Below the pieces are notes generated by a model. That model had not been told where the DNA came from, made no database searches, and worked only from the letters and a program-made list of their open reading frames with translations. The position numbers and the translations under genes are program-made. 24,301 nucleotides of DNA, taken from contig CAWUVH010000013.1 in assembly GCA_963925895.1 (NCBI GenBank), positions 1-24,301 of the forward strand, in the 5' to 3' direction. The stretch is from Eutrophovita sp913057845. Its GTDB lineage: Bacteria > Pseudomonadota > Gammaproteobacteria > Burkholderiales > Eutrophovitaceae. Positions 1 to 7,811 of this stretch are shown piece by piece (position 1 is the first letter of the stretch; each line of letters starts with the position of its first letter).

Positions 1-14
1 TAAAAAGCCAGACG

Positions 15-145
15 ACTGACAAGCAGTTCTTGTCAAAGGAACAGTGTAGCTCAGATCTAAACACCCCCGGGGGAGGGGCTACACAGGGTAACGTTATCTA
101 TAAGTAGCTTGAGAGATACAAAAAAGAGCGACCGGAGCCGCTCTT
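15..145 (+). repeat. Intergenic repeat R, copy R1 (extended)
   Basis: First copy of a dispersed intergenic repeat. The core begins with a C-run/G-run palindrome at 63-72, then a variant of the family core (GGCTAC, ACGTTATCTATA) and ends in GATACAAAAAA plus a hairpin at 124-145. About 28 bases before the C-run there is a perfect 7-bp hairpin (17-23 with 29-35, TGACAAG/CTTGTCA) followed by AAAG. Copy R5 near 11864 has the equivalent hairpin at the same distance, so the full element may be about 130 bp. It lies directly 3' of the minus-strand gene at 172-663. Strand is given as the direction in which the consensus is read. Confidence 0.75.
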
Positions 146-147
146 AT
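118..147 (-). terminator. Rho-independent terminator inside R1
   Basis: Stem AAGAGCG (124-130) pairs perfectly with CGCTCTT (139-145). The A-run at 120-125 becomes a T-run after the stem when read on the minus strand. It lies 25 bases beyond the stop of the secreted protein gene at 172-663 and should end that transcript. Confidence 0.8.
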
Positions 148-171
148 TAAAGCAGTGTCCAGGATTTAGTA

Positions 172-663
172 TCAAAGGTTGTACTCGCAATCCTGATTGG
201 TAATATTTCTAGACGCATCTAGGTATTTAACTGTGTAAGAACATTCGCCACTAATTCCCTTAAGTTTTCCAGTACCTCCGAGAATGGTAGATATCCCACC
301 GCCACCGTATTCGATTGCTATGTCACCTGCCTTTCTTTCAAAAAGCATAAACATCTTAGCGTCTAGGTCGGCATAATGAACTGTGCAGGTTGCGGAGATA
401 TCGTTACCTTGGGAACGTTTCTTGACACTAACTATGCACTCTGTGCTGTGGGTCATTCCCGATTCAAACAAACCTACACCATCGACCACGGAGCCAGCAC
501 CGGTGAGGTAGCCAGACATCAAGGTTCCATCTTCAGTTTCAATAGAGTTAAACACAACATTTGATACAGCTACGATTTGATAAGAGCCACCCGCAGCAAA
601 CGCACTGAGACAAACTAATCCCGAAATAAACAGTAGACCCCTACAAATGCTTTTCAAACCCAT
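172..663 (-). CDS. Small secreted protein, possible beta-barrel (AOC-barrel or lipocalin-like)
   Basis: 163 residues with a Sec signal peptide: basic start (K4, R8), hydrophobic stretch to about residue 22, cleavage likely after SAFA. The mature part is Gly-rich and predicted all-beta, with Cys residues that could pair in the periplasm (ECIV, ATCTV, GECSY, QDCEY). The C-terminal GGTGKLKGISG pattern resembles allene-oxide-cyclase-barrel or lipocalin-like proteins; this is a guess from pattern only. The start is supported by GGAGG seven bases upstream. The neighbour at 927-1397 has the same size class and a similar order of Cys, Asp and Gly positions, so the two may be diverged paralogues. Each is followed by an R repeat with a terminator. 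No function can be assigned. Confidence 0.7.
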   Translation of the reverse strand: MGLKSICRGLLFISGLVCLSAFAAGGSYQIVAVSNVVFNSIETEDGTLMSGYLTGAGSVVDGVGLFESGMTHSTECIVSVKKRSQGNDISATCTVHYADLDAKMFMLFERKAGDIAIEYGGGGISTILGGTGKLKGISGECSYTVKYLDASRNITNQDCEYNL

Positions 664-792
664 TGCCTATCCTCCAAATAGATATAAAGAAGTATACCTC
701 TTAACAAGAGTTATAAAAATATAAAACACATTGTTCATTTCGTCAAGTTTCGTTTTGCTTAAGCACTCAATGTATTTGACCTATTCAAAATA

Positions 793-897
793 ATTATTGC
801 ACCCCTAAAAACCCCGCAGGGCAGCGATAACATACGACTACGTGATTTATAACCAGTTGAGGAGGTACAAAAAAAGAGGAGCTTTAGCTCCCCTTTT
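793..897 (+). repeat. Intergenic repeat R, copy R2
   Basis: Left boundary ATTGCACCCC, then a C-run and CAGGGC, the core TACGTGATTTATAA at 839-852, GAGGAGGTACAAAAAAA, and a terminal hairpin. It is 3' of the minus-strand gene at 927-1397, the same relation as R1. The middle part between C-run and core is more diverged than in R4 and R5. Confidence 0.7.
869..897 (-). terminator. Terminator inside R2 (possibly bidirectional)
   Basis: Stem GGAGC (878-882) with GCTCC (887-891) and a TTTA loop. It is flanked by an A-run at 869-875 and TTTT at 894-897, so it can work on either strand. It lies about 30 bases after the stop of the minus-strand gene at 927-1397. The stem bases differ from R1 but the position in the repeat is the same. 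Confidence 0.75.
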
Positions 898-926
898 CCC
901 TGCGCCATACTTTTACTACGTTAAAT

Positions 927-1397
927 TTACTTATTCCAATAAGCAACACCAGTCGCCATTCCATCTTCCCAATTAGTGATCGTCACGCCGCGGAACGTGC
1001 CGCCTGACTGACCGACGAGATCAGCGTAAGGGCCGTCACCAGAAACCCATGTCCAGTCGCCCCTCATATCACCGATGGTTCCAGTACCCGACCACTCAAT
1101 GGAGGCCTTGTTTCCATCAACATCACGATACATGCAATAACCACCAGCCTTTTGAACGTTATTCGCTAAATCAAGCTCCATGGATGCTGGACAGCGCACC
1201 GAAGCAATGTGAAGTGAATGACTTTCATCGTCAGAAAAAAAAGTGCCACTAAACTCTCCAGCCCAGTAGATCTTGGTTTCTGAGATTTGTGTTGCATTAC
1301 CAACACCAAACCAACCAAAATTTCCGGCTGGCATGTGGTCATTCCCGACCGCAGTACCTGAGAACAAGAAAGAAATAAAAATCAATAAAGCTTTCAT
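927..1397 (-). CDS. Small secreted protein of unknown function
   Basis: 156 residues. Signal peptide MKALLIFISFLFSGTAVGN with cleavage likely after about residue 18. The mature protein is rich in Gly, Trp and aromatic residues and contains two Cys (VRCPA, GYCMY) that could form a disulphide, followed by a D-V-D-G turn, W-S-G-T-G and a C-terminal G-x-S-G-G-T-F segment, consistent with a small beta-barrel. The order C...C-Y-x-D-x-D...G...L-x-G-x-S-G also fits the 172-663 protein, so a paralogous pair is plausible. AAGGGG lies seven bases before the ATG. The transcript probably ends in the R2 hairpin. I do not recognise a named family. Confidence 0.7.
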   Translation of the reverse strand: MKALLIFISFLFSGTAVGNDHMPAGNFGWFGVGNATQISETKIYWAGEFSGTFFSDDESHSLHIASVRCPASMELDLANNVQKAGGYCMYRDVDGNKASIEWSGTGTIGDMRGDWTWVSGDGPYADLVGQSGGTFRGVTITNWEDGMATGVAYWNK

Positions 1398-2024
1398 CGA
1401 TAATCCCCTTATAAATTATTTTTATATATTTAACCTCTGAAAAGACACATTCCGTTATAAAAGCGAAGAATCTTCGCATCTGATGATGCTAACATACTAA
1501 GAAACGATACGTGTTAAATAATAATAAAATCTCACGCCACCAACAGGATGGCAGAGAGTCCCCCGAAAACCTCTCATTCACACCACCCTACTTGTAATTA
1601 TTTTTATATATAACTCAATGGTTTAAAAAGTTATGTCTATCGATTGTGTAACCTATCTGTGTAACTAAATGTATCCCCAATAAACACCCCCCCAAGGACG
1701 GCAGCAGCAACAAAGAGATACGTGATCTATAGGCGGCTGAAGAGATATAAAAAAGAGTGAAATTTGGTTATCGTTAAATAACTAATCTAGAGAGCAGAAT
1801 AAAATTAAAATGTCTTATTAGCCTTGGGAAGGTTGGAGTGATAGATCTTGGAATCCTACGGAACCAGGCAATTTTTAAGAATATTTCTCATTAAATCAAA
1901 CTTACTGGTTTTGATTCGGCTTGATTTGGGGGTATGACCTTATTTTTAAATGTGGAGCACCATGGGACTTTGAGCGTCTATTTTCATTACATATGCTCAC
2001 AATATTTGCTGAGGTTTACTTTAA
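1398..2024. other. Intergenic region between divergent genes, holds R3
   Basis: 627 bases without a convincing gene. It must contain the promoter of the minus-strand gene ending upstream at 1397 and that of the exporter at 2025. The only structure found is repeat copy R3 (1678-1761), followed by a weak 5-bp hairpin GTTAT/ATAAC at 1767-1782. A plus-strand frame from 1934 overlaps the exporter start and has no family-like features. Confidence 0.6.
1678..1761 (+). repeat. Intergenic repeat R, copy R3
   Basis: Left boundary CAATAAACACCCCCCC, core ATACGTGATCTATAGG at 1719-1734, then GAAGAGATATAAAAAAGAG. The terminal hairpin of other copies is not preserved. Unlike the other clear copies it sits between divergently transcribed genes, so it is not downstream of a present-day gene. 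A gene on its right may have been lost. Confidence 0.65.
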
Positions 2025-2624
2025 ATGATCGCATTTGCATTAGCTGTTTTTCTTTTAATTATTTCACCAGGCCCAGGTGTTTTATCTTTGGCTGGCGTAG
2101 GGGCTGCATTTGGATGGCGTCAAGGCCTTAGTTACCTTGTTGGTCTGTTCTTTGGCACTAATCTTGTTTGTTTCGCCGTGATTTCCGGTCTTGCAACGGT
2201 CATGCTGGCAAATCCAACTATTCGAACAGTATTATTAGTAGCATCGGCTGCTTATCTTGGCTCTCTCGCCTTCAGAATCGCTTTCTCAGGTTCTAAAATC
2301 GCTTTTATTCACGTACCCAAACCCGGGTTTGTCGCCGGCTTAACGCTTCAGTTAATCAATCCAAAAGCGTATGCCGTCAATACGACACTCTTTAGCGGCT
2401 TTGCCTTTTATCCTGAAAGCTTAGTCATCGAGACTGCGCTAAAACTCTTGATTGCGAATTTCATCTGGATATTACTCCACTTGCTCTGGCTGTACGCAGG
2501 GGTCAAGGTCAATCGATTGGAACTGCCTTATCGTACTCAAAAGAACATAAATTTTTTTATGGCTACCTGCCTACTCGTTGTAGTGATGTTATCTATTTGG
2601 TCAATGATCACCCGCATCACTTAG
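2025..2624 (+). CDS. LysE/RhtB family amino-acid exporter
   Basis: 199-residue inner-membrane protein of the usual length for the LysE/RhtB translocators, which export amino acids or related small molecules. About six hydrophobic segments can be seen: 1-24, 37-62, 65-85, 105-125, 135-160 and 175-195. The family signature PGPG follows the first half-helix at residues 15-18, with G-W-R-x-G downstream and N-P-K-A near residue 112. GAGG lies about ten bases before the ATG. The substrate cannot be predicted. It precedes the pyridine cluster on the same strand but is separated by 227 bases holding the S and R repeats, so it is probably a separate transcript. Confidence 0.85.
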   Translation: MIAFALAVFLLIISPGPGVLSLAGVGAAFGWRQGLSYLVGLFFGTNLVCFAVISGLATVMLANPTIRTVLLVASAAYLGSLAFRIAFSGSKIAFIHVPKPGFVAGLTLQLINPKAYAVNTTLFSGFAFYPESLVIETALKLLIANFIWILLHLLWLYAGVKVNRLELPYRTQKNINFFMATCLLVVVMLSIWSMITRIT

Positions 2625-2640
2625 TTAACCTAAACACTCC

Positions 2641-2735
2641 GTCCTTCTTCCTAGAAGAGCTCAGGCAGTCTAAGTGTCGATCTAGCAGCGGTCGGCTTGC
2701 TTCTCCAAGGGCGTTGTAGACCGGCTCTTATGTTT
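2641..2735 (+). ncRNA. Candidate structured RNA, repeat S copy A
   Basis: About 75% identical over roughly 70 bases to the segment at 13696. Predicted fold on the plus strand: outer stem AAGAGC (2655-2660) with GCTCTT (2724-2729), second stem GTCTA (2668-2672) with TAGAC (2717-2721), inner hairpin GTCGAT (2676-2681) with GTCGGC (2691-2696) and a 9-base loop. The inner stem needs U-G pairs, which exist only in a plus-strand transcript. The segment GGCTTGCTTCTCCA (2694-2707) is invariant between the copies. It starts 16 bases after the exporter stop, so it could be a 3'-UTR-derived RNA or a diverged terminator. No promoter is evident. Confidence 0.5.
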
Positions 2736-2800
2736 CTTAAGCGCTCTAGGGAACGATTGTTACATGATCCCCATATCGCTGACTCCTGATGTCTGGATTT
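2736..2800 (+). repeat. Degenerate R-like repeat after S copy A
   Basis: CTTAAGCGC, GGGAACGA, GTTACATGAT and ATATCGCTGAC occur in the same order as CTTAGGCGCC, GGGGCGAACC, GTTACGTGAT and ATATGCTGGCC in copy R6, with a deletion in the middle. The S copy before R6 is likewise followed by R, which strengthens the match. Confidence 0.4.
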
Positions 2801-2851
2801 AAAGTAGTATAAATTCATTGTTACGATATTCTTGAAAAGCGGAGCAAGCAT

Positions 2852-3898
2852 ATGTTGCGAGAACATTTAGAATCTAAGTGGATTGACTGTTTTGAAAAAA
2901 GTTTTGCTCTAAGTGGTGTTACCAGCGGACACGTCGTAGCCATCCTGTCCGAGTCGCAATCACGACCAGTCTTGACGGAACTGTCGGAGTACGCCCTCTT
3001 GAGACTGGGTGCAAAACCGATTCAAGTTCGAGTTCCCTCACCACCATTAAAAGATATTTTGCCGGTGCGCTCAACTGGGGCTTGCTATGCGCTTGAAGGA
3101 TATGAAACGTTACTGCCAGCACTGGCAGCTTGTGATTTGATTGTCGATGTTACGGTAGAAGGCATGCTTCACTCAAAAGAATTGCAGACCTTACTTACTC
3201 AAGGTGCGCGTTTGCTGATGATCTCAAATGAACATCCAGAAATACTCGAAAGATGCATGCCTGACCCGTTATTAAAGCCTAAAATTGACAAGAGTCTCGA
3301 GCTGCTTAGTCGAGCCGACGTTATGACGGTAACCTCCCTATCTGGCACAAAATTGAGTGCTGAAGTTAAGGGGGCTCCTTCTAGAGGCGGTGCAGGATAC
3401 CTATCTGCAGGAGAGAAGGTTGCGTATTGGCCGGCAGGACTCGCTTTATTTTTCCCTTTAGCCAATACAGTAAACGGCACAGTCGTTCTTGAGTCTGGCG
3501 ACGTCAATCTAACTTTTAAACGCTATTTTGAGTCCCGAGTCACGCTACACATTGAGAATGATTTCGTCACATCCATTGAAGGTAAAGGCTTAGATGCAGA
3601 TCTCATGCGTGTTTACTATGAGGGCTGGGCTGACCCTAATGCTTATGCCATTTCTCATTTGGGATGGGGTCTGAATCCTCGCGCGCGTTGGGAAGCGCTC
3701 ATGATGTATGACAAACATCAGGTCAACGGTACCGAGCTACGAGCACTAGCAGGAAGTTTTCTAATTTCAACTGGTGCTAATGAATTTTCCAATCGGTATA
3801 CGAGGTGTCACTTTGATCTACCAATGCGTAATTGTTCAATAAAATTAGATGATCTTGAGATCATTAAGGAAGGACGCTTAGTAGGAGAACTATCCTAA
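2852..3898 (+). CDS. nicX: 2,5-dihydroxypyridine 5,6-dioxygenase (NicX-like)
   Basis: 348 residues, the usual length of NicX. NicX is an Fe(II) extradiol-type dioxygenase on an M29-peptidase-like fold that opens 2,5-dihydroxypyridine to N-formylmaleamate. The C-terminal half carries H269 (in SHLGWGLNPRA) and the pair H320-x-D322 (CHFDLP), matching the iron ligands His265, His318 and Asp320 that I recall for Pseudomonas putida NicX. The ATG has GGAG seven bases upstream. Its stop overlaps the next start (TAATG), so it is coupled to the NicD-like gene, which takes the predicted product. Together these make the assignment strong. A related hydroxypyridine substrate remains possible because the ring-hydroxylating partner differs from classical NicC. 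Confidence 0.8.
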   Translation: MLREHLESKWIDCFEKSFALSGVTSGHVVAILSESQSRPVLTELSEYALLRLGAKPIQVRVPSPPLKDILPVRSTGACYALEGYETLLPALAACDLIVDVTVEGMLHSKELQTLLTQGARLLMISNEHPEILERCMPDPLLKPKIDKSLELLSRADVMTVTSLSGTKLSAEVKGAPSRGGAGYLSAGEKVAYWPAGLALFFPLANTVNGTVVLESGDVNLTFKRYFESRVTLHIENDFVTSIEGKGLDADLMRVYYEGWADPNAYAISHLGWGLNPRARWEALMMYDKHQVNGTELRALAGSFLISTGANEFSNRYTRCHFDLPMRNCSIKLDDLEIIKEGRLVGELS

Positions 3899-4746
3899 TG
3901 GGCGTGGCTAGTCTGACCGAAGGATGGGTGAGCGGGAATCCTCAGATTGGTTATGACGAAATTGGAAGCGGTCCGCCTCTAATTTTTTTACATGGCATTG
4001 GTGGGAATCGCACAAATTGGATTGATCAGCAATTATCGATGGCCGACATTTGCACCACAATTTCCTGGGATGCTCGGGGTTATGGCAAATCCGAAGATCA
4101 TGACGGCGCACTCAATTTTAGTGACTTCAGTGGTGACTTAGTCCGGCTATTAAATTCTTGCGACATAAATAAAGCTCACTTCGTTGGTCTATCCATGGGC
4201 GCCCGCATTTTGATGGATTTCTTTTCGATTGCCCCGGATCGGGTTGCCACATTAACACTGTGTGATTGCTTTTATAGTTTTCAAGGTGCGCTTAGCCCTA
4301 AAAAGCAGGCGGAGTTTATTGCTCTACGGCAAGAACCATTGAAGCAAGGAAAAAGCTTAGAAGATATTGCGCCAGACCTAATCAACTCTTTGGTTGGTCC
4401 TAATTGCAGTGAGGACGTTAAAGTTAAATTGTACAAAAGCATTTCAGATCTACACGTTGAGTCTTATCTGAAAACAATTGCTGCGAGCATGACCTTTGAC
4501 GTGAGTAGCCGCCTTGCTGAATTTGATGTCCCTGTACAACTAATTTATGGGGAGCACGATAAGCTAACCCCTCCATCCATTGGGAATGACATGATGAATC
4601 AAATGCCTCGTGCCCGCATGCAGATAATTGAAGAGGCGGGTCATCTCTCTAATATGGAACAACCAGACGCTTTCAACAACACTTTAAGGTTGTTCATTAA
4701 CGAACACTTAACGCTAGCCTCCTTCAAAAACAACCAATCTGTTTGA
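3898..4746 (+). CDS. nicD: Alpha/beta hydrolase, N-formylmaleamate deformylase (NicD-like)
   Basis: 282 residues with a complete alpha/beta-hydrolase core: oxyanion motif H32-G-I-G-G, nucleophile S99 in GLSMG, acidic candidates D123 (LCDCF) and D221 (GEHDK), and H249 (EAGHLSN). As I recall, NicD uses Ser101, Asp125 and His245, and the D123 position fits that unusual acid placement. NicD removes the formyl group from N-formylmaleamate to give maleamate, the step right after NicX. The start codon overlaps the upstream stop by one base, with AGGAG ten bases upstream. Motifs alone would allow many hydrolases; the NicX neighbour makes deformylase likely. No maleamate amidase or maleate isomerase is in the window. 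Confidence 0.7.
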   Translation: MGVASLTEGWVSGNPQIGYDEIGSGPPLIFLHGIGGNRTNWIDQQLSMADICTTISWDARGYGKSEDHDGALNFSDFSGDLVRLLNSCDINKAHFVGLSMGARILMDFFSIAPDRVATLTLCDCFYSFQGALSPKKQAEFIALRQEPLKQGKSLEDIAPDLINSLVGPNCSEDVKVKLYKSISDLHVESYLKTIAASMTFDVSSRLAEFDVPVQLIYGEHDKLTPPSIGNDMMNQMPRARMQIIEEAGHLSNMEQPDAFNNTLRLFINEHLTLASFKNNQSV

Positions 4747-4768
4747 AGCCTTTATAAAGTGCAATGAA

Positions 4769-6403
4769 ATGATTAAAGAAATTCCTGTTCTTATTTGTGG
4801 TGGAGGATCAGTCGGGCTCTCCCTAGCAGCCGAATTGGGTTGGCGTAACGTTGAATGTTTAGTGTTCGATCAAGGTGAAGCATTAAACCCTCACCCCAGA
4901 GCCAATGCCGTAGCCAATCGGACAATGGAATACTATCGCCGCTGGGGCATTGATCAGACCATTACGGAAGCCGGGGTACCTCCGGACCATCCTGCAGATT
5001 ACTATTGGGTTTCGAGCTTGCATGGTCGAGAACTTCATCATATATCTCTACCCCCATTTAAAAAAATGAAAGAAGTTCATCAAAATCAGGTCGACGTTAA
5101 AGATGAGCATACGTGGTCACCTTATTTGAAAACCATCACTGGACAAAATGAGGTTGAACATGCCTTATTGAATTATGTCCAGTCAAGACCGTCTTTGACG
5201 TTTTCCTTTAATCGAAAACTTGTTGGGTTCGAGCAAGATGACGAAGGTGTCACTTGCGAAGTGCAATGCCAAAATACTGGTGAACTTGAGGTAATTCGAT
5301 GTAAATATTTACTTGCTTGTGATGGTGGGCGGTCTTTTGTTCGAGAACAATTAGATATTGCTTTGAGTGGCCGTTCAAATCTTGCTCGGTTCGTGTCGAT
5401 TTACTTCCGCGCGCCAGATTTCAAGAACTGTCATAAGTTTGGCCAGGCAAATATATTTTTTCCACTGCACCGAGATTACGCTGGTTTCATACTAAATTGG
5501 GATGGCGGTACGACATTCACTTACCACTTAATGCTTCAAGATAAACAGCAATGGAATGACATTGATCCCACGGCAGCTATAGACGCCGTACTTGGCGCAT
5601 CTACGGAAATCGATGTTATTTCAACTCAACCTTGGACTGCCCATGCTCTAGTAGCTGACCAATACCGGAATGGTCGTATTTTTCTTGCAGGGGATGCGGC
5701 TCATCTTTTTACTCCAACTGGTGGCTTTGGTATGAATACTGGTGTTTCAGACACGATCAATCTTGCTTGGAAAATAAAAGCTATGTTAGACGGCTGGGGA
5801 GGCGAACATCTTCTTGATAGTTATTTCGCAGAACGCCACGCTGTTGGGGTCCGCAACACCTCTGAAGCCGCTGACTGCTTCGATTGCTTACATGCCGTGA
5901 TGAAGTTTGGTGATGAATTAGATGAAGAAGGCATAGATGGTGATCTTTTTCGCGATCAATTAAGGCGAGATCTAAAGAGTCAAGAAAAGCTTATTGCTTC
6001 ATCAGGCACTTTGCTGGGTTACCGGTACGAAGGATCTCCGATCGTGATCCCAGATGGAACGCCGGAGCCAGAGGACAACCCTAGAACTTACATACCTGTT
6101 GCTCGACCAGGTCATCGCGCGCCACATATTTGGTTAGATGAAGGTGTTTCAATACTTGATAAATTTGGTTCTGAATTTACATTGCTCAAATTTGAAGCAT
6201 GCGATACTAAACCCATAGAGAGCAAGGCTGCCGCAATCGGCTTGCCGCTGCACATAGTATTGATAGAAAATGATGATGCAGCAAGACTCTATGAGACAAA
6301 ATTTGTTTTAGTTCGACCAGATTTAATGATCGCTTGGAGATCAAATGATTTACCGGAAGACCTCGAAAGTTTGCTCAATCGAGTGCGCGGGACTTTCAAA
6401 TGA
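4769..6403 (+). CDS. FAD-dependent aromatic monooxygenase (MhpA/PheA-TfdB type)
   Basis: 544 residues, group A flavin monooxygenase. The N-terminal dinucleotide fold has G11-G-G-S-V-G16; the DG motif is at CDGGRS (about residue 184); the FAD ribityl motif GDAAH followed by PTGGFGMNTG lies near residue 310; residues about 445-544 form the thioredoxin-like C-terminal domain, ending in RPDLMIAWR. This is the MhpA/PheA/TfdB architecture, about 160 residues longer than NicC (6-hydroxynicotinate monooxygenase). It starts 22 bases after the NicD-like gene with a weak ribosome binding site. Context suggests it hydroxylates, perhaps decarboxylatively, a hydroxypyridine or hydroxypicolinate to give the NicX substrate; that substrate is inference. 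Confidence 0.8.
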   Translation: MIKEIPVLICGGGSVGLSLAAELGWRNVECLVFDQGEALNPHPRANAVANRTMEYYRRWGIDQTITEAGVPPDHPADYYWVSSLHGRELHHISLPPFKKMKEVHQNQVDVKDEHTWSPYLKTITGQNEVEHALLNYVQSRPSLTFSFNRKLVGFEQDDEGVTCEVQCQNTGELEVIRCKYLLACDGGRSFVREQLDIALSGRSNLARFVSIYFRAPDFKNCHKFGQANIFFPLHRDYAGFILNWDGGTTFTYHLMLQDKQQWNDIDPTAAIDAVLGASTEIDVISTQPWTAHALVADQYRNGRIFLAGDAAHLFTPTGGFGMNTGVSDTINLAWKIKAMLDGWGGEHLLDSYFAERHAVGVRNTSEAADCFDCLHAVMKFGDELDEEGIDGDLFRDQLRRDLKSQEKLIASSGTLLGYRYEGSPIVIPDGTPEPEDNPRTYIPVARPGHRAPHIWLDEGVSILDKFGSEFTLLKFEACDTKPIESKAAAIGLPLHIVLIENDDAARLYETKFVLVRPDLMIAWRSNDLPEDLESLLNRVRGTFK

Positions 6404-6439
6404 TTGCTGTGATGTTTGATTTAGAGATGAGGAATTAAA

Positions 6440-7696
6440 GTGATGAAGGTATTTAAAAACTTTTGTATAAGTGCGGTAATTCTATCTCTTACTTTCTTAT
6501 CGGGCTGCGACCGAAAGCAAGAGACCATTAAACTCGGATATATAGACCCCCTTTCTGGACCATTTGCCAATATTGGCGAGCATGTCTTGAGAGAGCTTCA
6601 ATTATTCGTTGAGCAAGTCAATGATAGGGGTGGCGTTTTAGGCGGCATAAAATTTGAAATAGTACCGATCGATGGCAAAGGTAATCCTCAAGAGTCATTG
6701 ATTGCTTTTCGACAGCTAGCTGATCAAAACATCAAATTTTTGATTCAAGGAAATTCATCGGCAGTTGCCGCGGCTTTGAACGAGGCTGTAGCGAAACATA
6801 ATGAGCGAAACCCTGAGAACGCCATGGTTTATCTAAACTATGGCGCAGTCGATCCCTCATTAACCAATGAGCGCTGTAATTTTTGGCACTTTAGGTTTGA
6901 TGCTGATGCAAATATGAAGATGCAGGCTATGACCACTATGATGGCAGCTGATCCTGCGGTTAAAAAGGTTTACTTGATCAATCAAGATTATTCCTTTGGC
7001 CATGCAATATCTGATGCCTCAAAATTAATGCTGGGAAATAAACGTCCGGATATCCAAATTGTGGGTGATGATTTACACCCACTCGGTAAGATAAAAGATT
7101 TCTCACCGTATATTTCTAAAATTCAAGCCTCAGGAGCAGACTCAGTCATTACAGGTAATTGGGGAGCAGACCTCGCTTTATTAGTAAGAGCCGCGAGTGA
7201 CGCGGGATTAGATGTGAGTTTTTATACGCAATATGCTGGCATCGTAGGCGGTCTTTCAGCGATGGGCGAAGCTGCCGCAAATCGTGTGAAGCAAGTAACC
7301 ATGTGGCACGTCAATGCGGGCGGAGAAGCGTCTGACGCTCTCGTTTTAGCATACCGCAACAAATTCCCCGAAGAAAATGATGACTTATTTTTCCTATCGT
7401 TGAAGCACGCGATGGAGCTTCTTGTCATCGCCATCAATGACTCGAACTCAACCGACCCACTCAAGGTTGCAAGAGCACTCGAAAACGCTAGATATATGGG
7501 GGCTACAGGTGAGGTATGGATTCGGGCTGATAATCACCAGTTAATGCAGCCTTTATACGTATCTACGTTTAAAAAATCCGGCAGTGAACGCGTGGAATTT
7601 GATGTTGAGCGAATGGGTATCGGGCCTATGACTGATTTCTTAGTGCCTGCTGAAGATACTGCATTACCGACGACCTGCGAATTCAAGCATTCATAA
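6440..7696 (+). CDS. ABC-type branched-chain-like solute-binding lipoprotein
   Basis: 418 residues. Lipoprotein signal with lipobox L-S-G-C23, so probably anchored in the periplasm. The rest is a type I periplasmic-binding fold of the LivJ/amide-binding kind (Peripla_BP_6): IKLGYIDPLSGPFANIG at the start, D-G-K-G-N-P, the G-N-S-S-A-V hinge, and Q-D-Y-S-F-G-H in the second lobe. Such proteins bind amino acids, amides or aromatic acids; here the ligand is probably the pyridine compound degraded by the upstream genes. It follows the monooxygenase by 36 bases and ends the cluster. No permease or ATPase gene follows, so it must share another transporter. Start may be GTG at 6440 (GAGG seven bases upstream) or the adjacent ATG at 6443. 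Confidence 0.85.
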   Translation: MMKVFKNFCISAVILSLTFLSGCDRKQETIKLGYIDPLSGPFANIGEHVLRELQLFVEQVNDRGGVLGGIKFEIVPIDGKGNPQESLIAFRQLADQNIKFLIQGNSSAVAAALNEAVAKHNERNPENAMVYLNYGAVDPSLTNERCNFWHFRFDADANMKMQAMTTMMAADPAVKKVYLINQDYSFGHAISDASKLMLGNKRPDIQIVGDDLHPLGKIKDFSPYISKIQASGADSVITGNWGADLALLVRAASDAGLDVSFYTQYAGIVGGLSAMGEAAANRVKQVTMWHVNAGGEASDALVLAYRNKFPEENDDLFFLSLKHAMELLVIAINDSNSTDPLKVARALENARYMGATGEVWIRADNHQLMQPLYVSTFKKSGSERVEFDVERMGIGPMTDFLVPAEDTALPTTCEFKHS

Positions 7697-7811
7697 TTTT
7701 TATAACGTTTCGCTTCTGCATTATGGCGACGCATATACAGACGATACAAATAGGAAAAAAGATATCCATAAAACTATTGTTTTCAATATCTAAGCTGTCT
7801 CTTTAAAACAA

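Noticed and set aside
1934..2131. Small plus-strand protein before the exporter
   Set aside because: It overlaps the exporter in another frame, has no ribosome binding site and no recognisable composition.
7697..7811. Possible further R remnant after the solute-binding protein gene
   Set aside because: Only CAGACGATACAAATAG and a short A-run resemble the right end of R; no TACGTGAT core or C-run, so too weak to count.
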